Assembly (NCBI GenBank): GCA_949127685.1
Contig: CASBPW010000322.1
Location: 1 to 16,413, forward strand
DNA from: Candidatus Sivonenia alaskensis PMM_0068
GTDB lineage: Bacteria > Cyanobacteriota > Cyanobacteriia > Gloeobacterales > PMM-0068
DNA: 16,413 nucleotides
Direction of reading: 5' to 3'
In this document: positions 7,676 through 15,131 of the stretch, in pieces
How the letters are laid out: each line of letters begins with the position of its first letter
Position numbering within the stretch: the first letter of the stretch is position 1
The notes under the pieces: model-generated
What the model was told of the DNA's origin: nothing
The model's input: only the letters and a program-made list of their open reading frames with translations
Databases searched by the model: none
Made by a program: the position numbers and the translations under genes

Positions 7676-8944
7676 CTAAAGTTCGGCGGTCCGATGGGCT
7701 CGCTCCCAGCCTTTCTCTGCCGTAAGTAGTTGATGTTGAGCTTTTTCTTCTAGTCTGTGTAAACTCTTCTTGGATTTTTGTAGATGATTATGGCGCTCTT
7801 GCCAGGACAGAGATACTTCTTGTTTCCAATTTTCATTAAAGTGGTTGGTTAAAGGTTCCAGCGCACCTTTGAGAAAATGATGTGCTGAACTAACTTTTAT
7901 AACGACCGTAGAAGGAGGGAGCTTAGGTTGCCAATCAGGGCGTAGCCCGAGAGCAGATAGTCGTTCTGTCAGACAAGGATGCGTATCTTGGGTGTTGGTT
8001 TGTTTCTTCAAAGCTTGATGGAACCAGCGCTCTGCGTCATGGAATGCCAACTCTAAACGCAAGGTGTTTAGCATATGGGTATACATGGATGATGGGGGTT
8101 CTGCTTGTTCATTCAGCTGTCGTGAAACACGAGGCCAAAATGAATATTCCAAAAAATAGTTCCTAATTTCCACATTGATTAGAGCTTCTGCAATATTTTT
8201 GGGTCCTACTACCCTTGCTGCACAACGGTCAGCTTCATACTCATTCATCCTTACGAAGACAAAAGAATAAGCATCAAAAATGGGTGTATACCAATTAAAA
8301 AAGTAATAAAATAAAAATGAATTACCATTTTCCTGGACCTGACTTGAAATTTGCATCCAAGTCTTGCGTCCCCGATAGATCCAACTTGCAAATCGACCAT
8401 GATTACCAGAAAGATGTGCTAACTCATGAGCCAGGACTCCACGGAATTGTTCTGGGGTTAAAGCTTCCATAAGCGGAAGCCCTAACAATAGGTAGTTCTT
8501 TTGCCAGCCAAATATTCCCAGGCGTGGAAGCTGAACTATGGATGCATTAAATTCCGTTGTAATTATAACCTGATCGGGGCAAGGAGCGTCCAGAGAAGAG
8601 GATAAATCCTTGATAGCAGCAAATAAATGAGGAGCTTCTTTTTGATCAAGTACTCGACCAGTGGGAGGGGGCAAACGGACCCAGAGTGATTTGAGAATGG
8701 CAAAGATAGGAATAAGGAGAAGAAAACTACCTTGAAATTCTAGAGCGCTCAAACTTTGACTATAGCTAGCTAGCCACACTAAACCAATAAAAATAGATAA
8801 TAAACTACCAAGAATTAGAAAAAGATAGGCATAACCTAAAGTAGCCAACAGGCCTAGCCGGAGTCTGTAGTTTTTTGGTTGTTCACGGGCAAGCGTTTCT
8901 AATCGTTTTACTAACGCTTCAAACTGCTCTTGATTAAGCGCCAT
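7676..8944 (-). CDS. M48-family membrane metalloprotease (probably truncated by a nonsense codon)
   Basis: A 422-residue zinc peptidase related to HtpX/Ste24. Two membrane segments lie near residues 36-60 and 72-88. The zinc site is intact: HELAH at 173-177 supplies two histidines and the catalytic Glu174, and Glu235 of NEYEAD is the expected third ligand. FASWIYRGRKTW and several aromatic-rich segments follow. The C-terminal 60 residues are charged and helical (HNHLQKSKKSLHRLEEKAQHQ). Such enzymes cut membrane or misfolded proteins in quality control; the substrate here is unknown. The stop at 7676 interrupts a frame that goes on as a TPR-like domain. The catalytic domain is complete, so the truncated protein may still be active. 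The start is ATG at 8944, without a strong ribosome site. Confidence 0.85.
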   Translation of the reverse strand: MALNQEQFEALVKRLETLAREQPKNYRLRLGLLATLGYAYLFLILGSLLSIFIGLVWLASYSQSLSALEFQGSFLLLIPIFAILKSLWVRLPPPTGRVLDQKEAPHLFAAIKDLSSSLDAPCPDQVIITTEFNASIVQLPRLGIFGWQKNYLLLGLPLMEALTPEQFRGVLAHELAHLSGNHGRFASWIYRGRKTWMQISSQVQENGNSFLFYYFFNWYTPIFDAYSFVFVRMNEYEADRCAARVVGPKNIAEALINVEIRNYFLEYSFWPRVSRQLNEQAEPPSSMYTHMLNTLRLELAFHDAERWFHQALKKQTNTQDTHPCLTERLSALGLRPDWQPKLPPSTVVIKVSSAHHFLKGALEPLTNHFNENWKQEVSLSWQERHNHLQKSKKSLHRLEEKAQHQLLTAEKGWERAHRTAEL

Positions 8945-9059
8945 GACCCGTTATTTATCATTCATTTCATACTCAGAATTCCCCGTGCTCCTATCGCTTT
9001 TTTAGGATTGCAAGAAGAATCTAACAAGAATCAATGAAGTTTTTACTGGTTAGAGCGTC

Positions 9060-10472
9060 TTAGATCGTTTTGGCGACCCCTGCCTTTTGAGCAGCCTGTT
9101 CTACGGCCCAGGCAACAGCAGGAACGACTCTAGGATCAAAAACAGAAGGAATGATGTAATGAGGACACAATTCTTCTGGGCTAATTAAATCAGCAAGGGC
9201 TTGTGCTGCAGCCATTTTCATCGCTTCGGTAATGGTCCGAGCCTTGCAGTTCAAAGCGCCTTTGAAGATGCCCGGATAGGCTAGCGCATTGTTGATTTGG
9301 TTGGGATAGTCACTTCTTCCAGTAGCCATTACCGCTACATGGGGACCAGCCAACTCGGGCAGAATCTCGGGGATCGGATTTGCCATGGCAAAGACGATGC
9401 GCTGTTCTGCCATATTCTGGATATCTTCAAGGCTGACGGTACCTGGACCCGAAAGCCCAACGAATACATCCGCTCCTTTGATCACTTCCTGAATTGTGCC
9501 CTGTTCTCCATGGGGATTGGTCAGTTCGGAATAAAGGATTTTCGTGGCATTCATGTTATGCTCACGACCTTTATATATAGCTCCAGCCGTGTCACAGCCA
9601 ATTATGTTTTTCACCCCGGCTTGCAATAAAATCTTCGTACAGGCTACCCCAGCGGCTCCTACCCCTGTGAAAACAATTTTGAGGTCTTCCAGTTTTTTGT
9701 TCACGATTTTTAGAGCATTGAGCATCGCCGCAAGCGTGACTACGGCTGTCCCATGCTGGTCATCGTGCATAACCGGAATATCCAACAATTCCTTCAAACG
9801 GTCTTCAATCTCAAAACAGCGAGGCGCACTAATATCTTCTAGATTGATACCCCCAAAGACAGGAGCCAGGTATTGAACTGTTTGAATAATCGCTTCCACA
9901 TCTTGAGTGTCGAGACAAATCGGAAAGGCATCCAGCCCAGCGAAGGCTTTAAAGATCATGGCCTTACCTTCCATGACCGGGATCGCTGCTTCCGGGCCAA
10001 TATTCCCTAAGCCTAAAACCGCACTGCCATCTGAAATAACCGCGACGGTATGACTTTTAATAGTGTAGTCAAAAACCTTTGTTTTATCGTTTGCAATCGC
10101 GCTACAAACCCTACCCACCCCAGGGGTATAGGCCATAGAAAGCTGGTCTTTATTCTCGATAGGGTGTTTACTTTCGACAGAAATTTTGCCCTGACGGTGA
10201 AGTTCAAAAGTGCAGTCCTGAACAGAGAGCACTTCAGTCTCAGGCAGTTCTTTGATGGCCAAGACTATCGCTTGAGCATGGGCTTCACTCGCGGCATCCA
10301 CCGTCACATCCCACACCACATGGCTGCTGTTTTTTTCAACCAAAGTTGCTGCGGATAGAAACCCTTCTGCTATCCCAACGGCGTCTATCACTTTGGCTAA
10401 AACGCTGGATTGATGGGGCATGTATAGGCGGAGAGTGATGCTGTTGCTGGAATTGGGAGTGAGCTGAGGCAT
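9060..10472 (-). CDS. NAD(P)-dependent malic enzyme with N-terminal ACT-like domain
   Basis: A 470-residue enzyme that converts malate to pyruvate and CO2 while reducing NAD(P)+. The first 90 or so residues form an ACT-like regulatory domain (SITLRLYMPHQSSVLAKVID). The catalytic part has AYTPGVG with Tyr115, the general-base Lys170 in MEGKAMIFK, the metal site FGGINLEDI (Glu212, Asp213), HDDQHGTA (236-243), and a dinucleotide fold with GVGAAG (270-275). An Asp (294) at the end of the second strand hints at NAD rather than NADP; this is inference. The domain order matches the single malic enzyme usual in cyanobacteria. The VKOR gene ends 43 bp upstream on the same strand. The start is ATG at 10472. 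Confidence 0.94.
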   Translation of the reverse strand: MPQLTPNSSNSITLRLYMPHQSSVLAKVIDAVGIAEGFLSAATLVEKNSSHVVWDVTVDAASEAHAQAIVLAIKELPETEVLSVQDCTFELHRQGKISVESKHPIENKDQLSMAYTPGVGRVCSAIANDKTKVFDYTIKSHTVAVISDGSAVLGLGNIGPEAAIPVMEGKAMIFKAFAGLDAFPICLDTQDVEAIIQTVQYLAPVFGGINLEDISAPRCFEIEDRLKELLDIPVMHDDQHGTAVVTLAAMLNALKIVNKKLEDLKIVFTGVGAAGVACTKILLQAGVKNIIGCDTAGAIYKGREHNMNATKILYSELTNPHGEQGTIQEVIKGADVFVGLSGPGTVSLEDIQNMAEQRIVFAMANPIPEILPELAGPHVAVMATGRSDYPNQINNALAYPGIFKGALNCKARTITEAMKMAAAQALADLISPEELCPHYIIPSVFDPRVVPAVAWAVEQAAQKAGVAKTI

Positions 10473-10515
10473 GGGAGTGGTTCAGAGTACCCAGAGAGTC
10501 TACCACTCTGTTTTA

Positions 10516-11142
10516 CTACTGCGATTCCGGAATACTCTTTAGTTCAGGAAATGTGGAATCCGTTAGGGATCGGGGTGTATTCTTTTGGATGGCATAGAGC
10601 CCAGTAGCTCCTAGGGCCGTAGTCAGTGCTAAGAGGGAAGCTACTTGAATCGCCCATTTTCTCTGCTCAAGGGGACCTTTGATCACATAGGTCACACTTA
10701 GGGCAAACAATGTTAGCCATAATCCCACAGAGGTTAAACAGTAAGGGCATTGGGCCTTTAATTCGAAGAAAATGAGCCCTAAAAGATAGAGGCTAAATAC
10801 GGCCCCGATCGTCGTCAGTCCCAGTAGACCTAGGGATCTCCGGGAACCCAGATTAGGCCAAAGTGCTGTTCCCAAAACACTGGCATATAGGGAAAGACCA
10901 AAAATCGTTAGGGGAATGCCAAAAACATTGGCATAAACACTGGTGAGGACGATCTCGCAAGCTCCTCCACTACTGCAGCCAGCCACTTTACCCAGGGTTA
11001 ATTTCTCATAGGTGAGGTACCCCGTTAAAGCCATTCCTCCCGACGCTAAAATCGCTATCAAATAGGGCAGCCATGCAGTTGTAAAAAGGGACAACGACTG
11101 CGATACCCTTTTATTAGGAGGCTGTATGAGATTGGGTTCCAT
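10516..11142 (-). CDS. VKOR-family membrane disulfide oxidoreductase, lacking the thioredoxin domain
   Basis: A 208-residue protein with about five membrane helices. VKOR homologues reoxidise thioredoxin-like partners in the periplasm or lumen and pass electrons to quinone, taking the place of DsbB. All four functional cysteines are visible: loop pair C56 and C62 (GCSSGGACEIV) and redox pair C132-x-x-C135 (QCPYC). The spacing matches the structurally known Synechococcus enzyme. Unlike that enzyme and most cyanobacterial relatives, there is no C-terminal thioredoxin domain: the protein ends about 24 residues after the last helix. The intergenic DNA to malic enzyme is only 43 bp and contains no remnant of one, so a partner in trans is expected. 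The ATG at 11142 lies inside the divergent aminotransferase start region. Confidence 0.9.
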   Translation of the reverse strand: MEPNLIQPPNKRVSQSLSLFTTAWLPYLIAILASGGMALTGYLTYEKLTLGKVAGCSSGGACEIVLTSVYANVFGIPLTIFGLSLYASVLGTALWPNLGSRRSLGLLGLTTIGAVFSLYLLGLIFFELKAQCPYCLTSVGLWLTLFALSVTYVIKGPLEQRKWAIQVASLLALTTALGATGLYAIQKNTPRSLTDSTFPELKSIPESQ

Positions 11143-12319
11143 GAATTTTGCGCAACGCCTCAGTTATCTACAATCTAACGTTTTTGGAGACATGGACCTC
11201 GCGAAGGCAACATCCCAGCGAGGGATTATTGACCTTTCTCTTGGTTCTTCTGATTTACCCGCTCCGCCGCTGGCCATGGCTAAACTTCATCAGGCTCTAG
11301 ATGACCCAGCTACCCATGGCTATCTCCTATTTGAAGGGACCGCTCCTTTTCGTACAGCAGCCGCTCAGTGGGTAGAACGCAAATTTGGTATATCTGTTGA
11401 CCCTCAAACAGAAGTCCTTCCCCTCAGCGGTTCTCAGGAAGGCACGGCATTAATGCCCTTGGCCCTCTTGGATCCCGGAGATTATGCTCTGCTCTTAGAC
11501 CCAGGGTACCCGTCCCATTGGGGAGGTGTACATCTGGCGGGAGGGCAAATCCACAGGTTGAAACTCCAAGCTCCAGATTTTCTACCAGATTTTTCCGGCA
11601 TTTCCCCCAATGTGCTAGATAAAGCCAAAATGCTGGTACTCAGCTATCCCCATAACCCAACTACAGGCATAGCGCCTCTGGAATTTTTCAAAGAAGCGGT
11701 CGCTTTCTGCCAAAAGCATGGCCTGACTTTAATTCATGATTTCCCCTATGCGGATATTGCCTTTGGCGGCTACACGCCTCCTTCTATTTTTAACGCTGAT
11801 CCAGAAAAATCGGTTTCCCTTGAACTCTTTACACTTTCCAAGTCCTACCATATGGGCGGATTTCGGATTGGGTATGCCGTGGGTAATCCTGGACTGATTA
11901 AGGCCCTACGTCAGGTGCGGGATGTGACAAATTTCTACCCCTATCGTGGAATTTTACAGGCTGCGGCCCAAGCCCTTTCCGGCCCTCAAGACTATGTAAC
12001 TGAATCCGTTTTGCTCTTTCAAGAACGTCGAGATGCCTGTGTGCAAGCCTTGGCTGATATCGGTTGGTATGTCCCTGCTCCCAAGGCCACCATGTACCTC
12101 TGGGCCAAACTGCCGCAGCACTATTCAGGCAGTTCCATGGATTTTTGTCGAGACTTAGTTCACAAAACGGGGGTCGCTCTTGCTCCCGGTTCTGGTTTTG
12201 GAATGAGTGGAGAAGGCTATGTGCGATTTGCTCTTGTGCATCCGCCCGATGTTTTACGAAAGGCTGCAGTAGCGATTGGCGAATTTTGGCATGGTTCAAG
12301 GCAGCAGGTTGGAGGGTGA
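11126..12319 (+). CDS. PLP-dependent class I/II aminotransferase (AlaC/DapL-like)
   Basis: A 397-residue fold-type I aminotransferase. The PLP lysine is Lys239 in TLSKSYHMGGFRIGYAVGN. Asn177 (SYPHNPTTG), Asp205 and Tyr208 (HDFPYAD) hold the cofactor, and Arg367 (YVRFAL) should bind the substrate carboxylate. The SKSYHMGGFR and PKATMYLWAKLP blocks resemble E. coli AlaC and the LL-diaminopimelate aminotransferase-like group more than AspC, so the substrate could be alanine/glutamate or a diaminopimelate-type amino acid; sequence alone does not decide. AGGAGG (11116-11121) lies 4 bases before ATG 11126, a short spacing, but it is too far (19) from the next Met at 11141, where homologues would seem to begin (MNFAQRL). 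The start region overlaps that of the divergent VKOR gene. Confidence 0.9.
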   Translation: MRLGSMNFAQRLSYLQSNVFGDMDLAKATSQRGIIDLSLGSSDLPAPPLAMAKLHQALDDPATHGYLLFEGTAPFRTAAAQWVERKFGISVDPQTEVLPLSGSQEGTALMPLALLDPGDYALLLDPGYPSHWGGVHLAGGQIHRLKLQAPDFLPDFSGISPNVLDKAKMLVLSYPHNPTTGIAPLEFFKEAVAFCQKHGLTLIHDFPYADIAFGGYTPPSIFNADPEKSVSLELFTLSKSYHMGGFRIGYAVGNPGLIKALRQVRDVTNFYPYRGILQAAAQALSGPQDYVTESVLLFQERRDACVQALADIGWYVPAPKATMYLWAKLPQHYSGSSMDFCRDLVHKTGVALAPGSGFGMSGEGYVRFALVHPPDVLRKAAVAIGEFWHGSRQQVGG

Positions 12320-12427
12320 CACTTTTGCCCAAGGGGCTAAGGTTTTTTTGCCATAACTATCAGGGCTTCTAGCTTTTTTAGGCTTTTCCAAAAGGGTTAC
12401 CTTTGTATGAACCATGCCGGTTTCTGA

Positions 12428-13492
12428 TTACTCCGCAATCGCTGCAGACTCACCTCCCACTGCCGTAGGTTGCTCAGACAAACTTTGCGCAGGAGTAGCT
12501 GGAAGTCTTTGGCTCCCCCGCACCACACAGCGGAACCCGACATGACTCATCCCTGTATCCACCATCTGGGGACGACGGGCAGCGGGGCGATAGCGCAGAC
12601 AGTACTCTGGTGAACAGAGATAAGAACCGCCCTTCAGAACTTTGCGCGGAATCTGGCACTGCGGTTGGGCAGGATCATAGCTGTTCTCCATAGCGCCACC
12701 CCGAGGATTGCGCGGGATACAGCAGGGCTTATCGGTATCTTCAGGATACTGGCTGGTATACCAATCACAGGTCCATTCCCAGACATTGCCTGCCATGTCA
12801 TAGAGTCCATAGCCATTAGCTGGATAGGAACCAACGGGTTCGGGCGCAGGAGGATGGTTTTTCAGGTATTTCCAGGGAAACTGTCCCTGCCAGGTATTAG
12901 CCATCAATTTACCCTTAGGCAATGGCTCATTCCCCCAGGTAAAGACAGTGCTTTCTAGTCCGCCTCGTGCTGCAAATTCCCATTCCGCTTCGGTGGGAAG
13001 AGCCCCACCGGCCCATTGGCTATAAGCTTCAGCATCTTCGTAGGCAATGTGAACCACCGGCAGATGATCCCGCTGTTTAATCGAGCTGCCGGGCCCTTCC
13101 GGATGTCGCCAGCAAGTTCCCGGAACCCAGGACCACCAGTGGCTCATATCTTTAAGGTCAACGGGGCCGGAAGTCATCTTGAAAACGAGGGAACCCGGCA
13201 CTAACATTTCAGGCTTGGCCCCAGGATAATCGGCGGGATTGAGTGGGCGTTCGGCCACGGTGATATAGCCAGTGGCTTTTACGAACTTTTGAAACTGTTT
13301 ATTGATGACCTGATACTTATCCATCCAGAAGCCATCTACGGTCACGCGATGCACAGGCTTTTCATCCGGATAAAAGTTGTCTGACCCCATAAGAAAAGTG
13401 CCACCGGCAATCCAGACCATATCGGGTTTCGGTGGTCTACCAGGCGGCTTGGTTAGGGGTGAAGACTTCGATTGCATCGGCGATTGCAGCAT
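12428..13492 (-). CDS. Formylglycine-generating enzyme (FGE/SUMF1 family)
   Basis: A 354-residue cytoplasmic protein with no signal peptide. The FGE-sulfatase domain spans about 24-326: MVWIAGGTFLMGS at its start, LPTEAEWEFAARGG (165-178), NGYGLYDMAGNVWEWTCDWY (226-245) and HVGFRCVVRG at the end. Unlike generic family members, it keeps both active-site cysteines of genuine FGE: C293 and C298 in GGSYLCSPEYCLRYR, aligned with human C336/C341. True FGE is a copper-dependent oxidase that turns Cys of a CxPxR motif in sulfatases into formylglycine. No sulfatase lies in the window, so the client is elsewhere. The start is ATG at 13492 with AGGAG at 13500-13504, 7 bases away. Mobile-element remnants lie upstream. 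Confidence 0.92.
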   Translation of the reverse strand: MLQSPMQSKSSPLTKPPGRPPKPDMVWIAGGTFLMGSDNFYPDEKPVHRVTVDGFWMDKYQVINKQFQKFVKATGYITVAERPLNPADYPGAKPEMLVPGSLVFKMTSGPVDLKDMSHWWSWVPGTCWRHPEGPGSSIKQRDHLPVVHIAYEDAEAYSQWAGGALPTEAEWEFAARGGLESTVFTWGNEPLPKGKLMANTWQGQFPWKYLKNHPPAPEPVGSYPANGYGLYDMAGNVWEWTCDWYTSQYPEDTDKPCCIPRNPRGGAMENSYDPAQPQCQIPRKVLKGGSYLCSPEYCLRYRPAARRPQMVDTGMSHVGFRCVVRGSQRLPATPAQSLSEQPTAVGGESAAIAE

Positions 13493-13608
13493 GGTGAATC
13501 TCCTGGGGATTGAAAAGTAGCCTCATCATGTCCTTCACGTGGCGTTGTTAGACAAAAAAGCGGATGGGCTAACGTGAGAGGGTTTAATCTCCAAACCAAA
13601 CTCCACCG

Positions 13609-13866
13609 ATGAAATGTCAATATCGCCTCCGCAACTGGTCCGAGTATACCGCTAGCCTGAAGCAGCAGGGAAGCTTCACCTTTTGGATGGCTAATGAGCT
13701 AATGACTCGTCAAGGCAAAAACAGGACGACGCAGGGCGACTCCAGTCTACTGTGCCTAGCTATCGACATGGTCGCTGCCCTCAAAAGTCTCTTTCACTTC
13801 ACCGTTCGCCAAGCCCAAGGCTTTGTCCAATCGATATTTCAACTGATGCAGCTCGAACTCCATATC
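13609..13866 (+). pseudogene. IS5-type transposase N-terminal fragment
   Basis: About 86 codons from ATG 13609 resemble the N-terminus of IS5-group transposases (the part known as DDE_Tnp_1_5): YRLRNWSEYTASLKQQGSFTFWM, then CLAIDMVAALKSLFHF and RQAQGFVQSIFQLMQLEL. The central stretch (about residues 30-50) is already diverged. Similarity stops near base 13866, before any catalytic aspartate, where the frame runs into DNA antisense to the Uma2 fragment. The C-terminal two thirds are absent, so it cannot be active. The sequence taacgtgag at 13570-13578 may be part of an old left end. Confidence 0.7.
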
Positions 13867-13893
13867 TCGTCGGTTGGGTTCCCTATCCAGAAA

Positions 13894-14049
13894 TTAAGGC
13901 TGGAACAAAATCAACCCTGCAATCGTATCGTGCTTACGAGTGGCTAATACCCTCACAATCTCTCCATCAACAAATTCATATCGTCCTTCCGTTGGGCACT
14001 GCTCCAGAAATTGCTCAAAAGTTAGTTTTTGCCGGATCGTTGGAACCAT
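13894..14049 (-). pseudogene. Uma2-type (DUF820) nuclease-like protein, N-terminal fragment
   Basis: A short minus-strand frame of 51 codons from ATG 14049 to TAA 13894-13896. KLTFEQFLEQCPTEGRYEFV followed by DGEIVRV and TRKHDTIAGLI is the typical beginning of Uma2 family proteins (PD-(D/E)xK-like fold, very abundant in cyanobacteria). Intact members have about 180-200 residues; here the frame stops after GLILFQP and the catalytic core is missing, next to the IS5-like fragment. GGAGG at 14056-14060 lies 6 bases before the ATG, so the fragment may still be translated. It starts 21 bp after the selD stop on the same strand. The family match is made by eye. Confidence 0.68.
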
Positions 14050-14070
14050 AATACACCTCCATCTTTATTC

Positions 14071-15120
14071 TTACATTGGCCTCGTGGCACTAGTGAGTTC
14101 GATGCTGGGCACTCCTTCCGCACAGGAACCAATCAGGGCCACATGAGCATAGCCAGCTTGATGGAGCTGCGCCAAGATATCTGATGCTCTCTCAGCCTGT
14201 ACGGCTAGGAGTAGACCTCCACTCGTCTGTGGGTCTGCCAATAGAAGCTGTTCCCATACCTGGAATCCCTGGGCTGATATTTCGTGTTTATATCCCTGCC
14301 AGTTGCGCCCTGCAGCACCGGGGAAAATTCCTGCCTGGGCTAATTTTTTAGCTTCTGGCAGGATAGGAATTTTTTCTTGATGCAGGATCGCTTTTAGGCC
14401 AGCTCCTCGACAGACTTCGAGCAGATGGCCCAGTAAACCAAATCCAGTCACATCGGTCATCGCATGAACAGCAGGGTTCTCTGCCAGTAAAGAACCGATC
14501 TGATTGCGTTGGGTCATCACAGCCAGGACTTCCGCATAGCCTTCAGCACTCAATATGCCTTTTTTCACAGCGGTGGTCATCACCCCAATACCCAAGGGTT
14601 TGGTCAAAATCAGAACATCTCCCGCCTGCGCCGAGGCATTGCGTTTGAGATTTTGGGGATGAACCAAGCCCGCGACCACCAAGCCAAAAATGGGTTCCGG
14701 TGAATCAATAGAATGGCCCCCAGCCAGAGGAATTCCTGCTTCCTGACAGACGGAGACGCCCCCCTGCATAATGCCCTGAATCGCTTCCATAGGCAGCGTA
14801 TTGATCGGCATCCCCAACACTGCCAAGGCCAAAATCGGAGTTCCACCCATCGCGTAAATATCAGATAGCGCATTGGTGGCCGCAATCCGACCAAAATCGA
14901 CGGGGTCATCGACAATCGGCATAAAGAAATCCGTGGTCAGAACCAGGGCCTGGGTTTCATTGAGTTGATAGACGGCGGCATCGTCGCTAGTTTCTGTGCC
15001 GACGAGCAGGCGTGGGTTCGGCATAGCCACAGGCAGCTTGCCTAAAATCTCCTGCAGCTGGGCCGGAGCGATTTTGCAACCACAGCCACCACCGTGGGAG
15101 TACTGGGTCAGGCGAATCAT
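14071..15120 (-). CDS. selD: Selenide, water dikinase (selenophosphate synthetase)
   Basis: A 349-residue SelD that makes selenophosphate from selenide and ATP, the selenium donor for selenocysteine and 2-selenouridine in tRNA. The N-terminus RLTQYSHGGGCGCKIAP is almost the same as in E. coli; catalytic Cys13 (a Cys, not selenocysteine, form) and Lys16 match E. coli C17 and K20. Other diagnostic blocks are TTDFFMPIVDDP, AATNALSDIYAMGG, AGGHSIDSPEPIFGL, DVTGFGLLGH and DPQTSGGLL. It is free-standing; the fused NADH-dehydrogenase domain found in some cyanobacterial SelD proteins is absent. No selenium-using gene (selA, selB, mnmH) is in the window. ATG 15120 is 11 bp after the DHS-like stop, with only a weak ribosome site (AAGAG). 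Confidence 0.96.
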   Translation of the reverse strand: MIRLTQYSHGGGCGCKIAPAQLQEILGKLPVAMPNPRLLVGTETSDDAAVYQLNETQALVLTTDFFMPIVDDPVDFGRIAATNALSDIYAMGGTPILALAVLGMPINTLPMEAIQGIMQGGVSVCQEAGIPLAGGHSIDSPEPIFGLVVAGLVHPQNLKRNASAQAGDVLILTKPLGIGVMTTAVKKGILSAEGYAEVLAVMTQRNQIGSLLAENPAVHAMTDVTGFGLLGHLLEVCRGAGLKAILHQEKIPILPEAKKLAQAGIFPGAAGRNWQGYKHEISAQGFQVWEQLLLADPQTSGGLLLAVQAERASDILAQLHQAGYAHVALIGSCAEGVPSIELTSATRPM

Positions 15121-15131
15121 AGAGTAAGCTC

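Noticed and set aside
7079..8944. Reassignment of TAG to an amino acid
   Set aside because: Other clear genes in the window (recO, the MFS gene) end in TAG at the expected family length, so a local nonsense mutation or readthrough is simpler.
9297..9876. Two 110-codon plus-strand frames antisense to malic enzyme
   Set aside because: They are shadow frames of a complete, conserved enzyme, with no ribosome sites or motifs.
11898..12332. 144-codon minus-strand frame antisense to the aminotransferase
   Set aside because: The plus-strand gene has all PLP residues; the antisense frame has low-complexity composition and no family features.
12320..12427. Bidirectional terminator between aminotransferase and fge (CAAAAGG/CCTTTG at 12389-12405 and GCCC/GGGC at about 12327-12337)
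   Set aside because: The stems are only 4-6 bp, one has a bulge, and neither is followed directly by a proper T-run.
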